From: Microbacterium sp. No. 7
Lineage (GTDB): Bacteria > Actinomycetota > Actinomycetes > Actinomycetales > Microbacteriaceae
DNA length: 64,000 bases
Reading direction: 5' to 3'
NCBI RefSeq assembly: GCF_001314225.1
Contig: NZ_CP012697.1
Location: 4,526,001 to 4,590,000 of the forward strand
Position numbers and translations under genes: made by a program. The first letter of the stretch is position 1; the number at the start of each line of letters is the position of its first letter. Positions 14,740-22,749 of the stretch are shown in pieces. The notes beneath the pieces are model-generated. The model saw nothing but the letters and a program-made list of their open reading frames with translations, was not told the DNA's origin and did no database searches.

Positions 14740-17433
14740 TCAGCGCTCGCGGGCGGCGGCGCGGCGGATCGCCTTCTCGGTCTCGACGACGATCGGGACC
14801 ACCAGGGCGAGGCCGAGCGACAGCAGCCATTCGCCGCCCGTGAGCGACACCGTGCCGAGCAGCCGCTGCGCGACGTCGAGCTCCACGGCGAGCACGGTCA
14901 CCACGGCGGGGATCGCGAGCAGCCTCGCGGCTCCGGCGATGGGCGCCACGAGGCCCGAGCCGGGGTCGCGGCGGATCGTGAGGCCGCCGAGGATCGCGCC
15001 GAACGACGCGACGACGAACGCCATCGTGACGGGCACGCTCGGCTCGGCGCCGTGCAGGTCGCCGCCCCGCACGAGCAGCGGCACGAGCGTCGTGAGGAAC
15101 ATCGCCGTGCCGTAGACGAGCCACTGCACGACGGCGGCGGGCCGCGCGATCGTCACCTTCGGGTCGCGCGGCGGCCTCGACATGATGTCGTCGGGCACGG
15201 GGTCGAGCATGATGACGAGCAGCGGGAACGCGGTCGTGAAGAAGTTGAGGAACAGCACCATGAGCGGCGTGAGCGGCACGCCGTCGTTGATCGAGAACAC
15301 GCTCGCCGCGAGGAACAGCAGCACGAGCGAGAACAGCAGCGACATCTGGAACCGCACGTAGGCGACGATCTTCTCGTAGATCGCGCGGCCGAGCCGGATC
15401 GCGGTGACGAGCGTGCCGAAGTTGTCGTCGGTGAGGATCATGTTCCCCGCCTGCTTGGTCACCTCGCTGCCCGAGCCCATCGCGACGCCGATGTCGGCCT
15501 GCTTGAGCGCGGCGGCGTCGTTGACGGCGTCCCCGGTCATCGCGACGATGTCGCCCTGCTCCTGCATGAGGCGCGCGAGACGCAGCTTGTCCTCGGGCGT
15601 CACGCGACCGAAGACGTGGATGCCGGGGAGCGCGGCCCGCAGCTCGTCGTCGCTCATCGCCTGGATCTGCGCGCCGCTCGCCGCGCCCGGCCCGAGGCCG
15701 AGCTGCGCGCCGATCGCCGACGCGGTCACCGCGTGGTCGCCCGTGATCATCCGCACCTCGATGCCCGCCTCGTGCGCGATGCGCACGGCCTCGACCGACG
15801 ACGGCCGCAGCGGGTCGATGATGCCGACGAGTCCCGTGAACACGAGGTCCTCGACGGTCGACATGGGGTCGGCCGCGACCCGCGTCCCGAGCTCGTCGAC
15901 GTCGCGGTACGCGAACGCGAGCACGCGCAGGCCCTGCTCCGACAGCGAGCGGTTCGCCTCCTCGATCCGCTCGCGCGCCTGCGCGATCGGCACGACCTCG
16001 CCGCCGGCCGTGAGGGCGCGGTCGCAGCGGGCGAGCACGACGTCGGGGCCGCCCTTGACCGCCGCGAGCAGGCGCTCCCGCCCGCGCTCCCCGCCCCAGG
16101 GCACGCGGTGGAACGTCGCCATGAACTTGTACGCGGAGTCGAACGGCACCTCCGCGACGCGCGGGTAGGTGCGCCGCGTCAGCTCGGCGTCGGCGCCGAT
16201 CTTGGCGGCGAGCACGACGAGCGCCGCCTCGGTCGGGTCGCCGACGACGGCGCCGGCATCCGACACGGTCGCGTCGCTGCACAGGCACAGCCCGTAGGCG
16301 AGGGCGGTGAAGTCGGGGGCCGGGGCGCCGGCGACGCCGCGCAGCTCGCCCGTCTTGGCGTATCCGCCGCCGCTCACGGTGAACCACTCGTCGCGGAAGT
16401 ACAGGCTCTGCACCGTCATCTCGTTGAGGGTGAGCGTCCCCGTCTTGTCGGAGTTGATCGCGCTCGTCGCGCCGAGCGTCTCGACGTCGGCGAGGTTCTT
16501 GACGATCGCCCGGTGGTCGGCGAGCTGCTTCGACCCGTGCGAGAGCATGCCCTGCACGAAGGTGGGCATGCCGGTGGGGATCGCCGAGATCGCCATCGAC
16601 ACGGCCACCAGGATGACGGATGCCAGCTCCTGCCCGCGCAGCAGCCCGAGCACGACGATGATGCCGACGGCGCTCCATGCGACGATGCCGAGCACGCGGG
16701 TGAGGGCGCCCAGCTCGCGCTGCAGCGGCGACTTCCCGGGCACGACGGCCGACAGCATCGACGCGATGCGGCCCATCTGCGTCGCCATGCCCGTCTCGGT
16801 GACGATCATCGTCGCAGTGCCGCGGGTGACCTGCGTGTTCTGGAACACCATGGCGGTCTGGTCGCCGAGCGCCGTGTCCGGGTCGGCGAGCGGCGCGGGA
16901 TCCTTCGCGATGGGGGCGCTCTCCCCGGTGAGCGCGGCCTCCTGGGTCTCCAGCGTCGCCGAGCGCAGCAGGCGCCCGTCGGCGGGCACGAGATCGCCCG
17001 CCTCGAGCGAGACGATGTCGCCGGGCACGAGATCGACCGCGGGCACCGCGAGCTGGGTGCCGTCGCGCACGACGCGCGCCCGGGGGATCTGCAGCTTCGC
17101 GAGGGCGTCGACGGATGCCTGGGCCTTGAGCTCCTGCCGCGTGCCGAGCACGACGTTGAGGATCACGAGGGTGCCGACGAGCACGCCGACCGGGGTCTGA
17201 TCGATGAAGAAGCTGATCACCGCGACGGCCACGAGCATGATGTTCATGGGGTCGGCGAGCTGCTTCAGCGCCAGCTGCCAGACCGACGGCGCGGGCTCGG
17301 CGGCGATCGCGTTGGGACCGTGGGATGCCAGCCGTGCCGCCGCCTCGGCCGACGTGAGGCCGTTCTGCGGGTCGCCGCCGAGTGCGGCGACGACGGCGTC
17401 GGCGTCCTGAGTGAACCACGCGGCGTCGGTCAT
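14740..17433 (-). CDS. P-type cation-translocating ATPase (P2-like) with altered ion-site motifs
   Basis: An 897-residue membrane ATPase with the full catalytic kit: TGES (169-172), phosphorylation site DKTGT (Asp329), 'MITGDHAVTA' and GDAVNDAAALKQADIG. Cation_ATPase_N opens the protein and about ten membrane segments are present. In Ca2+ pumps the fourth membrane segment reads PEGLP; here it is IPTGMP (285-290), so the key Glu is Thr. The sixth segment, usually N-x2-TDGLP, reads NFFTTAFP, so the key Asp is also missing. Calcium transport is therefore doubtful and the ion is unknown. ATG 17433 has GGGAG upstream; a TAGGGT -10 candidate lies near 17491. Confidence 0.88.
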   Translation of the reverse strand: MTDAAWFTQDADAVVAALGGDPQNGLTSAEAAARLASHGPNAIAAEPAPSVWQLALKQLADPMNIMLVAVAVISFFIDQTPVGVLVGTLVILNVVLGTRQELKAQASVDALAKLQIPRARVVRDGTQLAVPAVDLVPGDIVSLEAGDLVPADGRLLRSATLETQEAALTGESAPIAKDPAPLADPDTALGDQTAMVFQNTQVTRGTATMIVTETGMATQMGRIASMLSAVVPGKSPLQRELGALTRVLGIVAWSAVGIIVVLGLLRGQELASVILVAVSMAISAIPTGMPTFVQGMLSHGSKQLADHRAIVKNLADVETLGATSAINSDKTGTLTLNEMTVQSLYFRDEWFTVSGGGYAKTGELRGVAGAPAPDFTALAYGLCLCSDATVSDAGAVVGDPTEAALVVLAAKIGADAELTRRTYPRVAEVPFDSAYKFMATFHRVPWGGERGRERLLAAVKGGPDVVLARCDRALTAGGEVVPIAQARERIEEANRSLSEQGLRVLAFAYRDVDELGTRVAADPMSTVEDLVFTGLVGIIDPLRPSSVEAVRIAHEAGIEVRMITGDHAVTASAIGAQLGLGPGAASGAQIQAMSDDELRAALPGIHVFGRVTPEDKLRLARLMQEQGDIVAMTGDAVNDAAALKQADIGVAMGSGSEVTKQAGNMILTDDNFGTLVTAIRLGRAIYEKIVAYVRFQMSLLFSLVLLFLAASVFSINDGVPLTPLMVLFLNFFTTAFPLLVIMLDPVPDDIMSRPPRDPKVTIARPAAVVQWLVYGTAMFLTTLVPLLVRGGDLHGAEPSVPVTMAFVVASFGAILGGLTIRRDPGSGLVAPIAGAARLLAIPAVVTVLAVELDVAQRLLGTVSLTGGEWLLSLGLALVVPIVVETEKAIRRAAARER

Positions 17434-17567
17434 GGCGCTCCCATCCGGGCGCCGCGTCGGCTCCGTGCGGCCGTGCCCACTCGAACCCTATCGGCCGCCT
17501 CCGCGGCCCCGGAAGGGTTCTCGGAGGGGTTCTCGGAGGCGCGCCCGGCGGCGCGCCCGGACCGCGC

Positions 17568-19241
17568 TCACCGGTCGCGCAGCAGCGCCGCCGCGACCTC
17601 GCCGATCACCATCGCCGGGGCGTGCGTGTGGCCGCGGACGACGGTCGGCATGACGGAAGCGTCGGCGACCCGCAGCCCGCGCACGCCGCGCACGCGCAGC
17701 TCGGGATCGACGACGGATGCCGCATCGTCGCCCATGCGGGCCGTGCCGACCGGGTGGTACAGGGTGTGCGAGTACCGTCGCATCGACCTCTCCACGCGCT
17801 CGTCGGCGGTCATCGACGCGCCGCCCTCGGGCTGGATCCATCCGCCCGTGGTGAGGGCGCGCAGCGCCGGGGTCGCGAGCAGCCGCTCGCACTCGTGCAG
17901 CCCGGCGCGCAGCGTGCGCGCGTCGATCCCGTCGGGGTCGCTGAGGTAGCCGGGGTCGATCAGCGCGGCCTGCCGCGGGTCGGCCGACTCCAGCCGCACC
18001 GTGCCCCGGCTGCGCGGGCGCAGCAGGATCGCACCCACGGTGATGCCCTCGCCCGGCGCCGGCACGAGCCCCTCCCCCACGTAGGGCACGGGCGCGAAGA
18101 TGATCTCGACGTCGGGCAGCCCCTCGGGCGTGCCGCCGTCGTCCGCGGCATCCGTGCGCACGAACCCGTACGCCTCGGCGACGTTCGACGTGAGCATGCC
18201 GCGGCGGCGCGAGAGGTACTGCGCGAGCTGGGCGGGCGACTGCGCGCCGAAGAGCGTGCCGCCCTTCGCGGCCGGGGCGAGGCCCGCGACGAGGTGGTCC
18301 TGCAGGTTCTCGCCGACCCCGGGGCTGTCGACGACGACGGGGATGCCGTGCTCCCGCAGGTGCACCGCCGGTCCGACGCCGCTCAGCATGAGCAGCTGGG
18401 GGGTGTTGATCGCGCCGCCGCACAGGACGATCTCGCGCCGCGCCCGCGCGTGGCGCGTGATGCCGTCGATCTCCACGTAGACGCCGGTCGCGCGGGGCGG
18501 ATCGTCGCGCATCCCGTCGCCGGCGTCGAACGTGATGCGACGCACGAACGCTCCGGTCACGACGCGGAGGTTGCGGCGGCCGCGTGCGGGACGCAGGTAT
18601 GAGTCGGCCGTCGACGCCCGCGCACCGCGGTGCTGGATGACCATCGTCTGCGAGAAGCCCTGACCCTCCGGGAGGTTCGGGGGCGTCACCTCGTGGCCCG
18701 CCTGGCGCGCCGCCTCGAGGAACGCGGCGGTGTGCGGACGGGGATCGCGCTGGCGCTCGACGGGCTGGGCGCCCGCCGTGCCGTGCGTCCAGTGGGCGGC
18801 GCCCTGCACCCGCTCGACCTTGGCGAAGTACGGGACGAGCGACTCCCACGACCAGGCCGGGCCGGCCGCCGTCGCCCACTCGTCGTAGTCGGCCGCGAAG
18901 CCGCGCACCCACATCATGGCGTTGAGCGACGACGAGCCCCCGAGCGTGCGCCCGCGCGGCCAGTACACCGTGCGCCCCTCGAGGGCGGGCTGCGGCACGG
19001 TGTCGTAGCCCCAGTCGTAGGGGCCGCGGAACAGCTGGGAGAACGCCGCCGGAACATGCAGCTGGAGGGCCCGGTCGGGCGGGCCCGCCTCGAGCAGCAC
19101 GACGCTCACGCGCGGGTCCTCGCTCAGCCGCGCCGCAAGCACGGCGCCCGCCGAGCCCGCGCCCACGACGATGTAGTCGGCATCGAGCTCGTGGGTCCGC
19201 GGGGTCTTCCCGCGCCGCGCCGCCCGCCGCGCGCGGCTCAT
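17568..19241 (-). CDS. GMC-family FAD oxidoreductase (choline/alcohol dehydrogenase-like)
   Basis: A 557-residue glucose-methanol-choline family flavoprotein that oxidises an alcohol. FAD motif VVGAGSAGAVLAARLSE starts near residue 25. GMC signature 1 is PRGRTLGGSSSLNAMMWVRG and signature 2 is GGAINTPQLLMLSGVGP. The active-site pair is in HPVGTARM and GHTHAPAMVIGE. A basic stretch of about 14 residues precedes the FAD domain. ATG 19241 overlaps the stop of the aldehyde dehydrogenase gene by four bases (ATGA), so the two form one operon that could oxidise an alcohol to an acid through the aldehyde. The substrate is unknown; choline is one option but no betaine genes are present. Confidence 0.9.
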   Translation of the reverse strand: MSRARRAARRGKTPRTHELDADYIVVGAGSAGAVLAARLSEDPRVSVVLLEAGPPDRALQLHVPAAFSQLFRGPYDWGYDTVPQPALEGRTVYWPRGRTLGGSSSLNAMMWVRGFAADYDEWATAAGPAWSWESLVPYFAKVERVQGAAHWTHGTAGAQPVERQRDPRPHTAAFLEAARQAGHEVTPPNLPEGQGFSQTMVIQHRGARASTADSYLRPARGRRNLRVVTGAFVRRITFDAGDGMRDDPPRATGVYVEIDGITRHARARREIVLCGGAINTPQLLMLSGVGPAVHLREHGIPVVVDSPGVGENLQDHLVAGLAPAAKGGTLFGAQSPAQLAQYLSRRRGMLTSNVAEAYGFVRTDAADDGGTPEGLPDVEIIFAPVPYVGEGLVPAPGEGITVGAILLRPRSRGTVRLESADPRQAALIDPGYLSDPDGIDARTLRAGLHECERLLATPALRALTTGGWIQPEGGASMTADERVERSMRRYSHTLYHPVGTARMGDDAASVVDPELRVRGVRGLRVADASVMPTVVRGHTHAPAMVIGEVAAALLRDR

Positions 19242-21040
19242 GCGCCGAACGCCTTCACGAGCGTGACCGCCAGGCGAGGCCAGTCGCGGTCCGCGCGGAA
19301 CCTCGTGAAGCCCTCGCACACGACGGCCGCCGTGCGCGAGGTCACGAACCACGGCGGCTTCGGCAGCACCGTGAACTCCCTGCCGGTGCGGAGGATCGAG
19401 GCCAGCGCGCGGGGGAACGGGCGGAACGGGCCGCGCACGACGGTGCGCTCCACGTCGTCGAGCAGCAGCGCGTTGTGCACGACGCCGATGCCGCTCGGGG
19501 CATGCTCCAGCGTGCCGCCCGGGAACGCGCCCCACGTCGCGGTGGGCGTGAGGAAGCCGAAGGCGGTCCACGCGTTGACGGCGATCGTGCCGTAGCGCAG
19601 GTCGGCGAGCGCACGCTCGAACCCCATGCCGAGAACGGAATGCGTCTTCGGGTCGATCAGGACGTTGGCGCCGAGCGTGCCGGTCAGCTCGTCGTTCGCG
19701 TATGCGACGGCGGCGTCGAGGAACTCCTGCCCCGTCCCGCGCAGCTCGACGACCCCGAGCACGGGGGCGAAGTACTCCGTCGTCTCCAGCGCGGCCGCGT
19801 CGCCGGCCGACGTGCGCACGAGAGCGCGTGTGCCGTCGCCGCACCACGCGGCATCCGGATACGCGTCGCGCGCGGCGGCGAGCCTGTCGTCGCTGTGCGG
19901 ATACCACACCGGTCTGCCCGGCGCGCGGTCGTAGGCGGCGCGCAGCTCGTGCAGGAAGTCGTCCCGCTGGGGCCAGTCGGCGCTGAGGATCACGATCTGG
20001 CCCGCGATGCAGTTGTGCCCGCTGTTGTGCAGGCGCATCGTGACGACGTGCTCGGCCTGGTAGCGCAGGTCGGCGCGGCTCCAGCGGCCGGGCACGACGA
20101 TGATCGGCGACACCCCGCCGAGCTCGGCCGTGATCGGGGCCTGCAGCTGCGGACGGTTCTCCTGCCGCCGGCGCGTCGCCTCGTCGCCGGCGCCCCACAC
20201 GATCGTCTCGAAGGTCGCCTCGGAGCCCGTGATGTGCACGTGGTCGATCGCCTGATGCCGGGTGAGGTATGCACCGACGTCGCCGCCGCCGCGCACGATG
20301 CGCAGGACGCCCATCGTGAGCAGCGGCGCGAGCGCGCGCTCGAACACGGGCACGAGCGCGTCCTGCGTCGGGTTGACCTTGAGCAGCACGGTGCGGGCTC
20401 CGGCGAGCAGCTCGTAGAGCACGTCGAGCACCGGGATCGACGTGATGTTGCCCGCCCCGAGCACGAGCCCGATGCCGCCCGCCTCGCCGGGCGTGCGCTG
20501 CGCGAGCCCCGCGCGATCCCGCGCGTCGGCCGCGCTGACGCCGGGGCGCAGCCACACCTCGGTCGTGAAGCCCGAGAGCAGCAGGCCGTCCACGGCGTCG
20601 AGGGGCGAGGTGTGCACGACCGTGCGGTCGCCGGGGGCGTCTCCGAAGCGGACGGATGCCAGAGGGCTCTGGCCCCTCGTGAGCCTGTCGAGCGTGTCGG
20701 CGTAGGCGTCCAGCGTGACGAGCACGGCGTAGGGGCCCGAGAGCCACTCCTCGCCGCGCAGGGGGTGCGTCGGGTCGAGGCCCTTCGACGTCGCGGCGAC
20801 GTCGGCCCACTCCTCGATGACGCCGACCGTCGCGGCGCGCACGCGCCGCAGCAGCGTGGCGCGCTGGCCGAGGGTCAGGAGGCTCCACGCGCGCGAGCCC
20901 GCACGGAGGGCGGCGATGTCGGCATCCAGCGCCTCGCGCACGGCGACCGGCAGCTCGGGCCCGGGCGGCGCAGGCTCGGGCGGCGCGGACTCGGGCGGCG
21001 CGGGGCTGGTCTTCGAGGCGGGCTTCGCGGTCGACGTCAC
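19238..21040 (-). CDS. Aldehyde dehydrogenase family protein, long form
   Basis: A 600-residue NAD(P)-dependent aldehyde dehydrogenase. The catalytic Glu is in TAELGGVSPIIV and the nucleophilic Cys in SGHNCIAGQIVI; 'LVLGAGNITSIPVLDVLYEL' and 'LKVNPTQDALVPVFERAL' belong to the cofactor domain. It is about 100 residues longer than the usual 500, with a Pro/Ala-rich N-terminal stretch and an extra C-terminal part. The start is GTG 21040 with AAGGAGAG close upstream; the longer reading to 21094 would run through an operator-like palindrome. First gene of an operon with the GMC oxidoreductase, which it overlaps. Confidence 0.88.
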   Translation of the reverse strand: MTSTAKPASKTSPAPPESAPPEPAPPGPELPVAVREALDADIAALRAGSRAWSLLTLGQRATLLRRVRAATVGVIEEWADVAATSKGLDPTHPLRGEEWLSGPYAVLVTLDAYADTLDRLTRGQSPLASVRFGDAPGDRTVVHTSPLDAVDGLLLSGFTTEVWLRPGVSAADARDRAGLAQRTPGEAGGIGLVLGAGNITSIPVLDVLYELLAGARTVLLKVNPTQDALVPVFERALAPLLTMGVLRIVRGGGDVGAYLTRHQAIDHVHITGSEATFETIVWGAGDEATRRRQENRPQLQAPITAELGGVSPIIVVPGRWSRADLRYQAEHVVTMRLHNSGHNCIAGQIVILSADWPQRDDFLHELRAAYDRAPGRPVWYPHSDDRLAAARDAYPDAAWCGDGTRALVRTSAGDAAALETTEYFAPVLGVVELRGTGQEFLDAAVAYANDELTGTLGANVLIDPKTHSVLGMGFERALADLRYGTIAVNAWTAFGFLTPTATWGAFPGGTLEHAPSGIGVVHNALLLDDVERTVVRGPFRPFPRALASILRTGREFTVLPKPPWFVTSRTAAVVCEGFTRFRADRDWPRLAVTLVKAFGA

Positions 21041-21077
21041 GGCACTCTCCTTCGGGTGGGACGCGTTCAGCATACGA

Positions 21078-21094
21078 GTGACACCCGGTGTCAC
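21078..21094. promoter_or_regulatory. Perfect palindrome GTGACACCCGGTGTCAC, TetR-type operator candidate
   Basis: Two 8-base arms flank one central C, 37 bp upstream of the aldehyde dehydrogenase GTG. Size and symmetry suit a TetR-family repressor. No such gene is adjacent, so the regulator would be encoded elsewhere. Confidence 0.5.
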
Positions 21095-21111
21095 GGAACG
21101 CCCGGTGCCGT

Positions 21112-21185
21112 AACTCCTCCGATCCGTGCGCGCCGACTCGTTCTCGGCGGCTTCCGGCCGTTCGCCGGCCCGAATCGGAGGAGTT
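21112..21185. repeat. 12-bp inverted repeat AACTCCTCCGAT / ATCGGAGGAGTT
   Basis: The arms at 21112-21123 and 21174-21185 are exact complements, with 50 bp between them. The block lies between the glutaredoxin gene and the aldehyde dehydrogenase operator. It resembles a small mobile or structural repeat. Function is not evident. Confidence 0.45.
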
Positions 21186-21187
21186 CG

Positions 21188-21211
21188 GACGCGCCCGCGC
21201 GCGGGCGCGTC
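21188..21211 (-). terminator. Perfect 24-base palindrome abutting the glutaredoxin stop codon
   Basis: GACGCGCCCGCG and its complement CGCGGGCGCGTC meet without a loop, directly after the glutaredoxin stop (21212). There is no U-run, but position suggests transcript-end formation for the glycosyltransferase-glutaredoxin operon. Confidence 0.55.
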
Positions 21212-21466
21212 TCAGATGAGGTTCAGCTCGCGCAGCTTGGCCTCGACGTCCTCGTTCGTGGGCTCCACGTGGTGCGTCGCATCGGGGTACACGACGACGG
21301 GGATGTTGGTGCGCCCCGAGATCTCGCGTGCGACGTCGGCGGCCGACGGATCGGCCTCGAGGTCGACGTAGGTGTACTCGACGCCCAGTCCGTCGAGCTG
21401 TGCCTTCGTGCGGCGGCAGTCGCGGCACCATTCGGCGCCGAACATCGTCAGGTTCTGCTGGCTCAT
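21212..21466 (-). CDS. Glutaredoxin/mycoredoxin-like protein
   Basis: An 84-residue thiol-disulfide protein. The redox motif is WCRDCRR (Cys14 and Cys17), and 'NIPVVVYPDATHHVEPTNEDVEAKL' matches the cis-Pro and C-terminal part of actinobacterial glutaredoxin-like (Mrx1) proteins. Mycoredoxin normally has CxYC; this CRDC variant is common in relatives. It works in the cytoplasm, probably reducing mycothiol-mixed disulfides. The start overlaps the stop of the glycosyltransferase gene by four bases. Confidence 0.87.
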   Translation of the reverse strand: MSQQNLTMFGAEWCRDCRRTKAQLDGLGVEYTYVDLEADPSAADVAREISGRTNIPVVVYPDATHHVEPTNEDVEAKLRELNLI

Positions 21467-22596
21467 GTATCCAGGCTACGGCCCGCGGCGCGCACCGGCT
21501 CCGGCGCGGCCGTCGTCGCGGCACGGCGCTTCCTGGGACCGTAGACGACGAGCGCATGGAAGAGGAACCGCGCGATGAACGCGACGAGCAGGGTGAGCGC
21601 CGCGGCGAACACGCTCGGGAAGTGCGCGCCCTCGACGAGCACCCACAGCACGGGGATGCGCACGATCGCCTCGATGTTGTTGAACGCGAACGACTTCACG
21701 AACCGGTCGCGCATGCGCCCCGAGTCGTCGCGCATGTCGGCGAACACGAGGTACTCGAGCAGCAGGAAGTTGCCCACGATCGTGATCTCGCTCGCGATGA
21801 GCGCCGCGGGGATGTAGTCGAAGCCGAGCCGGATCAGCCCCCACATGATCACCAGGTTCGCGATCGCGCCGGCGCCGCCGACGAGCGCGAACGCCGACAT
21901 GCGGCCGAACCGCAGCATCGTGAGCTGCGTGAGGAAGCGCACGCCCTGCGTGAGCGACGCCTTCGACAGGCCCGCGTGCCGCGCGGCGAAGTCGAACGGC
22001 ACCTCGGCGACCCGCAGCTGCCGGCGCGCGAGGATCTCCAGCAGGATCTTGAAGCCGCGCGGCCGCAACGACTCGATGTCGACGGCGTCGGTGTCGAGCA
22101 GGAAGAACCCCGTCATGGGGTCGGTGCAGGCCGCGAGCTTGCGCGGGAACATCGCCTTCGTGAGCATCGTCGACAGCCGGGACACGGTCGTGCGGGTGAC
22201 GTCGGCGAGCCCGTTCGCGGTGCCGCCCGAGACGTAGCGCGACGCGACGACGACGTCCACGTCGCCCGCTGCGGCGCGCTCCCGCAGCCGGGGGATGTCC
22301 TCGGGGGGATGCTGCAGATCGCCGTCCATCACGAGACACCAGCGGGCGCGGGCGGCGCGGAAGCCCTCGACGACGGCGCCGCCGAGACCCGCGACCGGCT
22401 CGTCGCGGTGGATCAGACGCACCGGAAAGCCGGTGGCGGCCGCCTCCCGCGCGATGATGCCGGGGGTGTCGTCGGTGGAGTCGTCGACGAAGATCACCTC
22501 GAACGCGGTGCCGGCGAGCTGCGCCCCGATGCGCTCGAGCAGTTCGGCGATGTTCGGTCCCTCGTTGAAGGTCGGAACGATGACGGACAACTCCAT
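21463..22596 (-). CDS. Polyprenol-phosphate glycosyltransferase with C-terminal GtrA domain
   Basis: A 377-residue fusion. Residues 1-240 are a GT2 glycosyltransferase of the dolichol-phosphate mannosyltransferase (DPM1-like) type, with opening LSVIVPTFNEGPNIAELL, FVDDSTDDT and the metal site MDGDLQHPPEDIP. Residues about 245-365 form the four-helix GtrA membrane domain ('ALVGGAGAIANLVIMWGL'), expected to hold or flip the lipid-linked sugar. The role is transfer of a sugar from a nucleotide to polyprenol phosphate for cell-envelope glycosylation. A -10 candidate TAGGGT lies about 35-40 bp upstream of ATG 22596. It is divergent from the membrane-protein gene at 22750. Confidence 0.9.
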   Translation of the reverse strand: MELSVIVPTFNEGPNIAELLERIGAQLAGTAFEVIFVDDSTDDTPGIIAREAAATGFPVRLIHRDEPVAGLGGAVVEGFRAARARWCLVMDGDLQHPPEDIPRLRERAAAGDVDVVVASRYVSGGTANGLADVTRTTVSRLSTMLTKAMFPRKLAACTDPMTGFFLLDTDAVDIESLRPRGFKILLEILARRQLRVAEVPFDFAARHAGLSKASLTQGVRFLTQLTMLRFGRMSAFALVGGAGAIANLVIMWGLIRLGFDYIPAALIASEITIVGNFLLLEYLVFADMRDDSGRMRDRFVKSFAFNNIEAIVRIPVLWVLVEGAHFPSVFAAALTLLVAFIARFLFHALVVYGPRKRRAATTAAPEPVRAAGRSLDT

Positions 22597-22700
22597 CGGG
22601 CAGTGCTACTTTCGCGCGGCGGCCGGGGACCGTCTCACCCTATCGGCGCAAGCTATGCCTGCCCTCTGATTCGCCTGCCTGTGGACAACCCCCACCCGGT

Positions 22701-22706
22701 ACCGTG
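22701..22706 (+). promoter_or_regulatory. -10 element TACCGT aimed at the 10-codon ORF
   Basis: TACCGT is followed by six bases and ATG 22713, the same geometry as the leaderless promoters elsewhere in the window. Transcription would therefore start at the upstream mini-ORF rather than at the main gene. Confidence 0.45.
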
Positions 22707-22712
22707 GACGGA

Positions 22713-22745
22713 TGCAGCCGACCGTGAGAATGGATGCCGGGGTGA
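22713..22745 (+). CDS. Ten-codon upstream ORF (MQPTVRMDAG)
   Basis: The ATG lies six bases after a -10-like TACCGT, and the TGA ends four bases before the GTG of the membrane-protein gene. It could be a leaderless leader peptide whose termination feeds re-initiation at 22750. It could also be chance; only comparison with related genomes would tell. Confidence 0.3.
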
Positions 22746-22749
22746 CCGC

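Noticed and set aside
21041..21094. Aldehyde dehydrogenase start at 21094
   Set aside because: It would code through the TetR-type palindrome, and AAGGAGAG stands directly before GTG 21040.
17568..21557. A single 1329-residue protein on the minus strand
   Set aside because: Only the last 557 residues are protein-like (GMC oxidoreductase); the rest is a shadow of the aldehyde dehydrogenase gene, and an ATGA overlap marks the true start at 19241.
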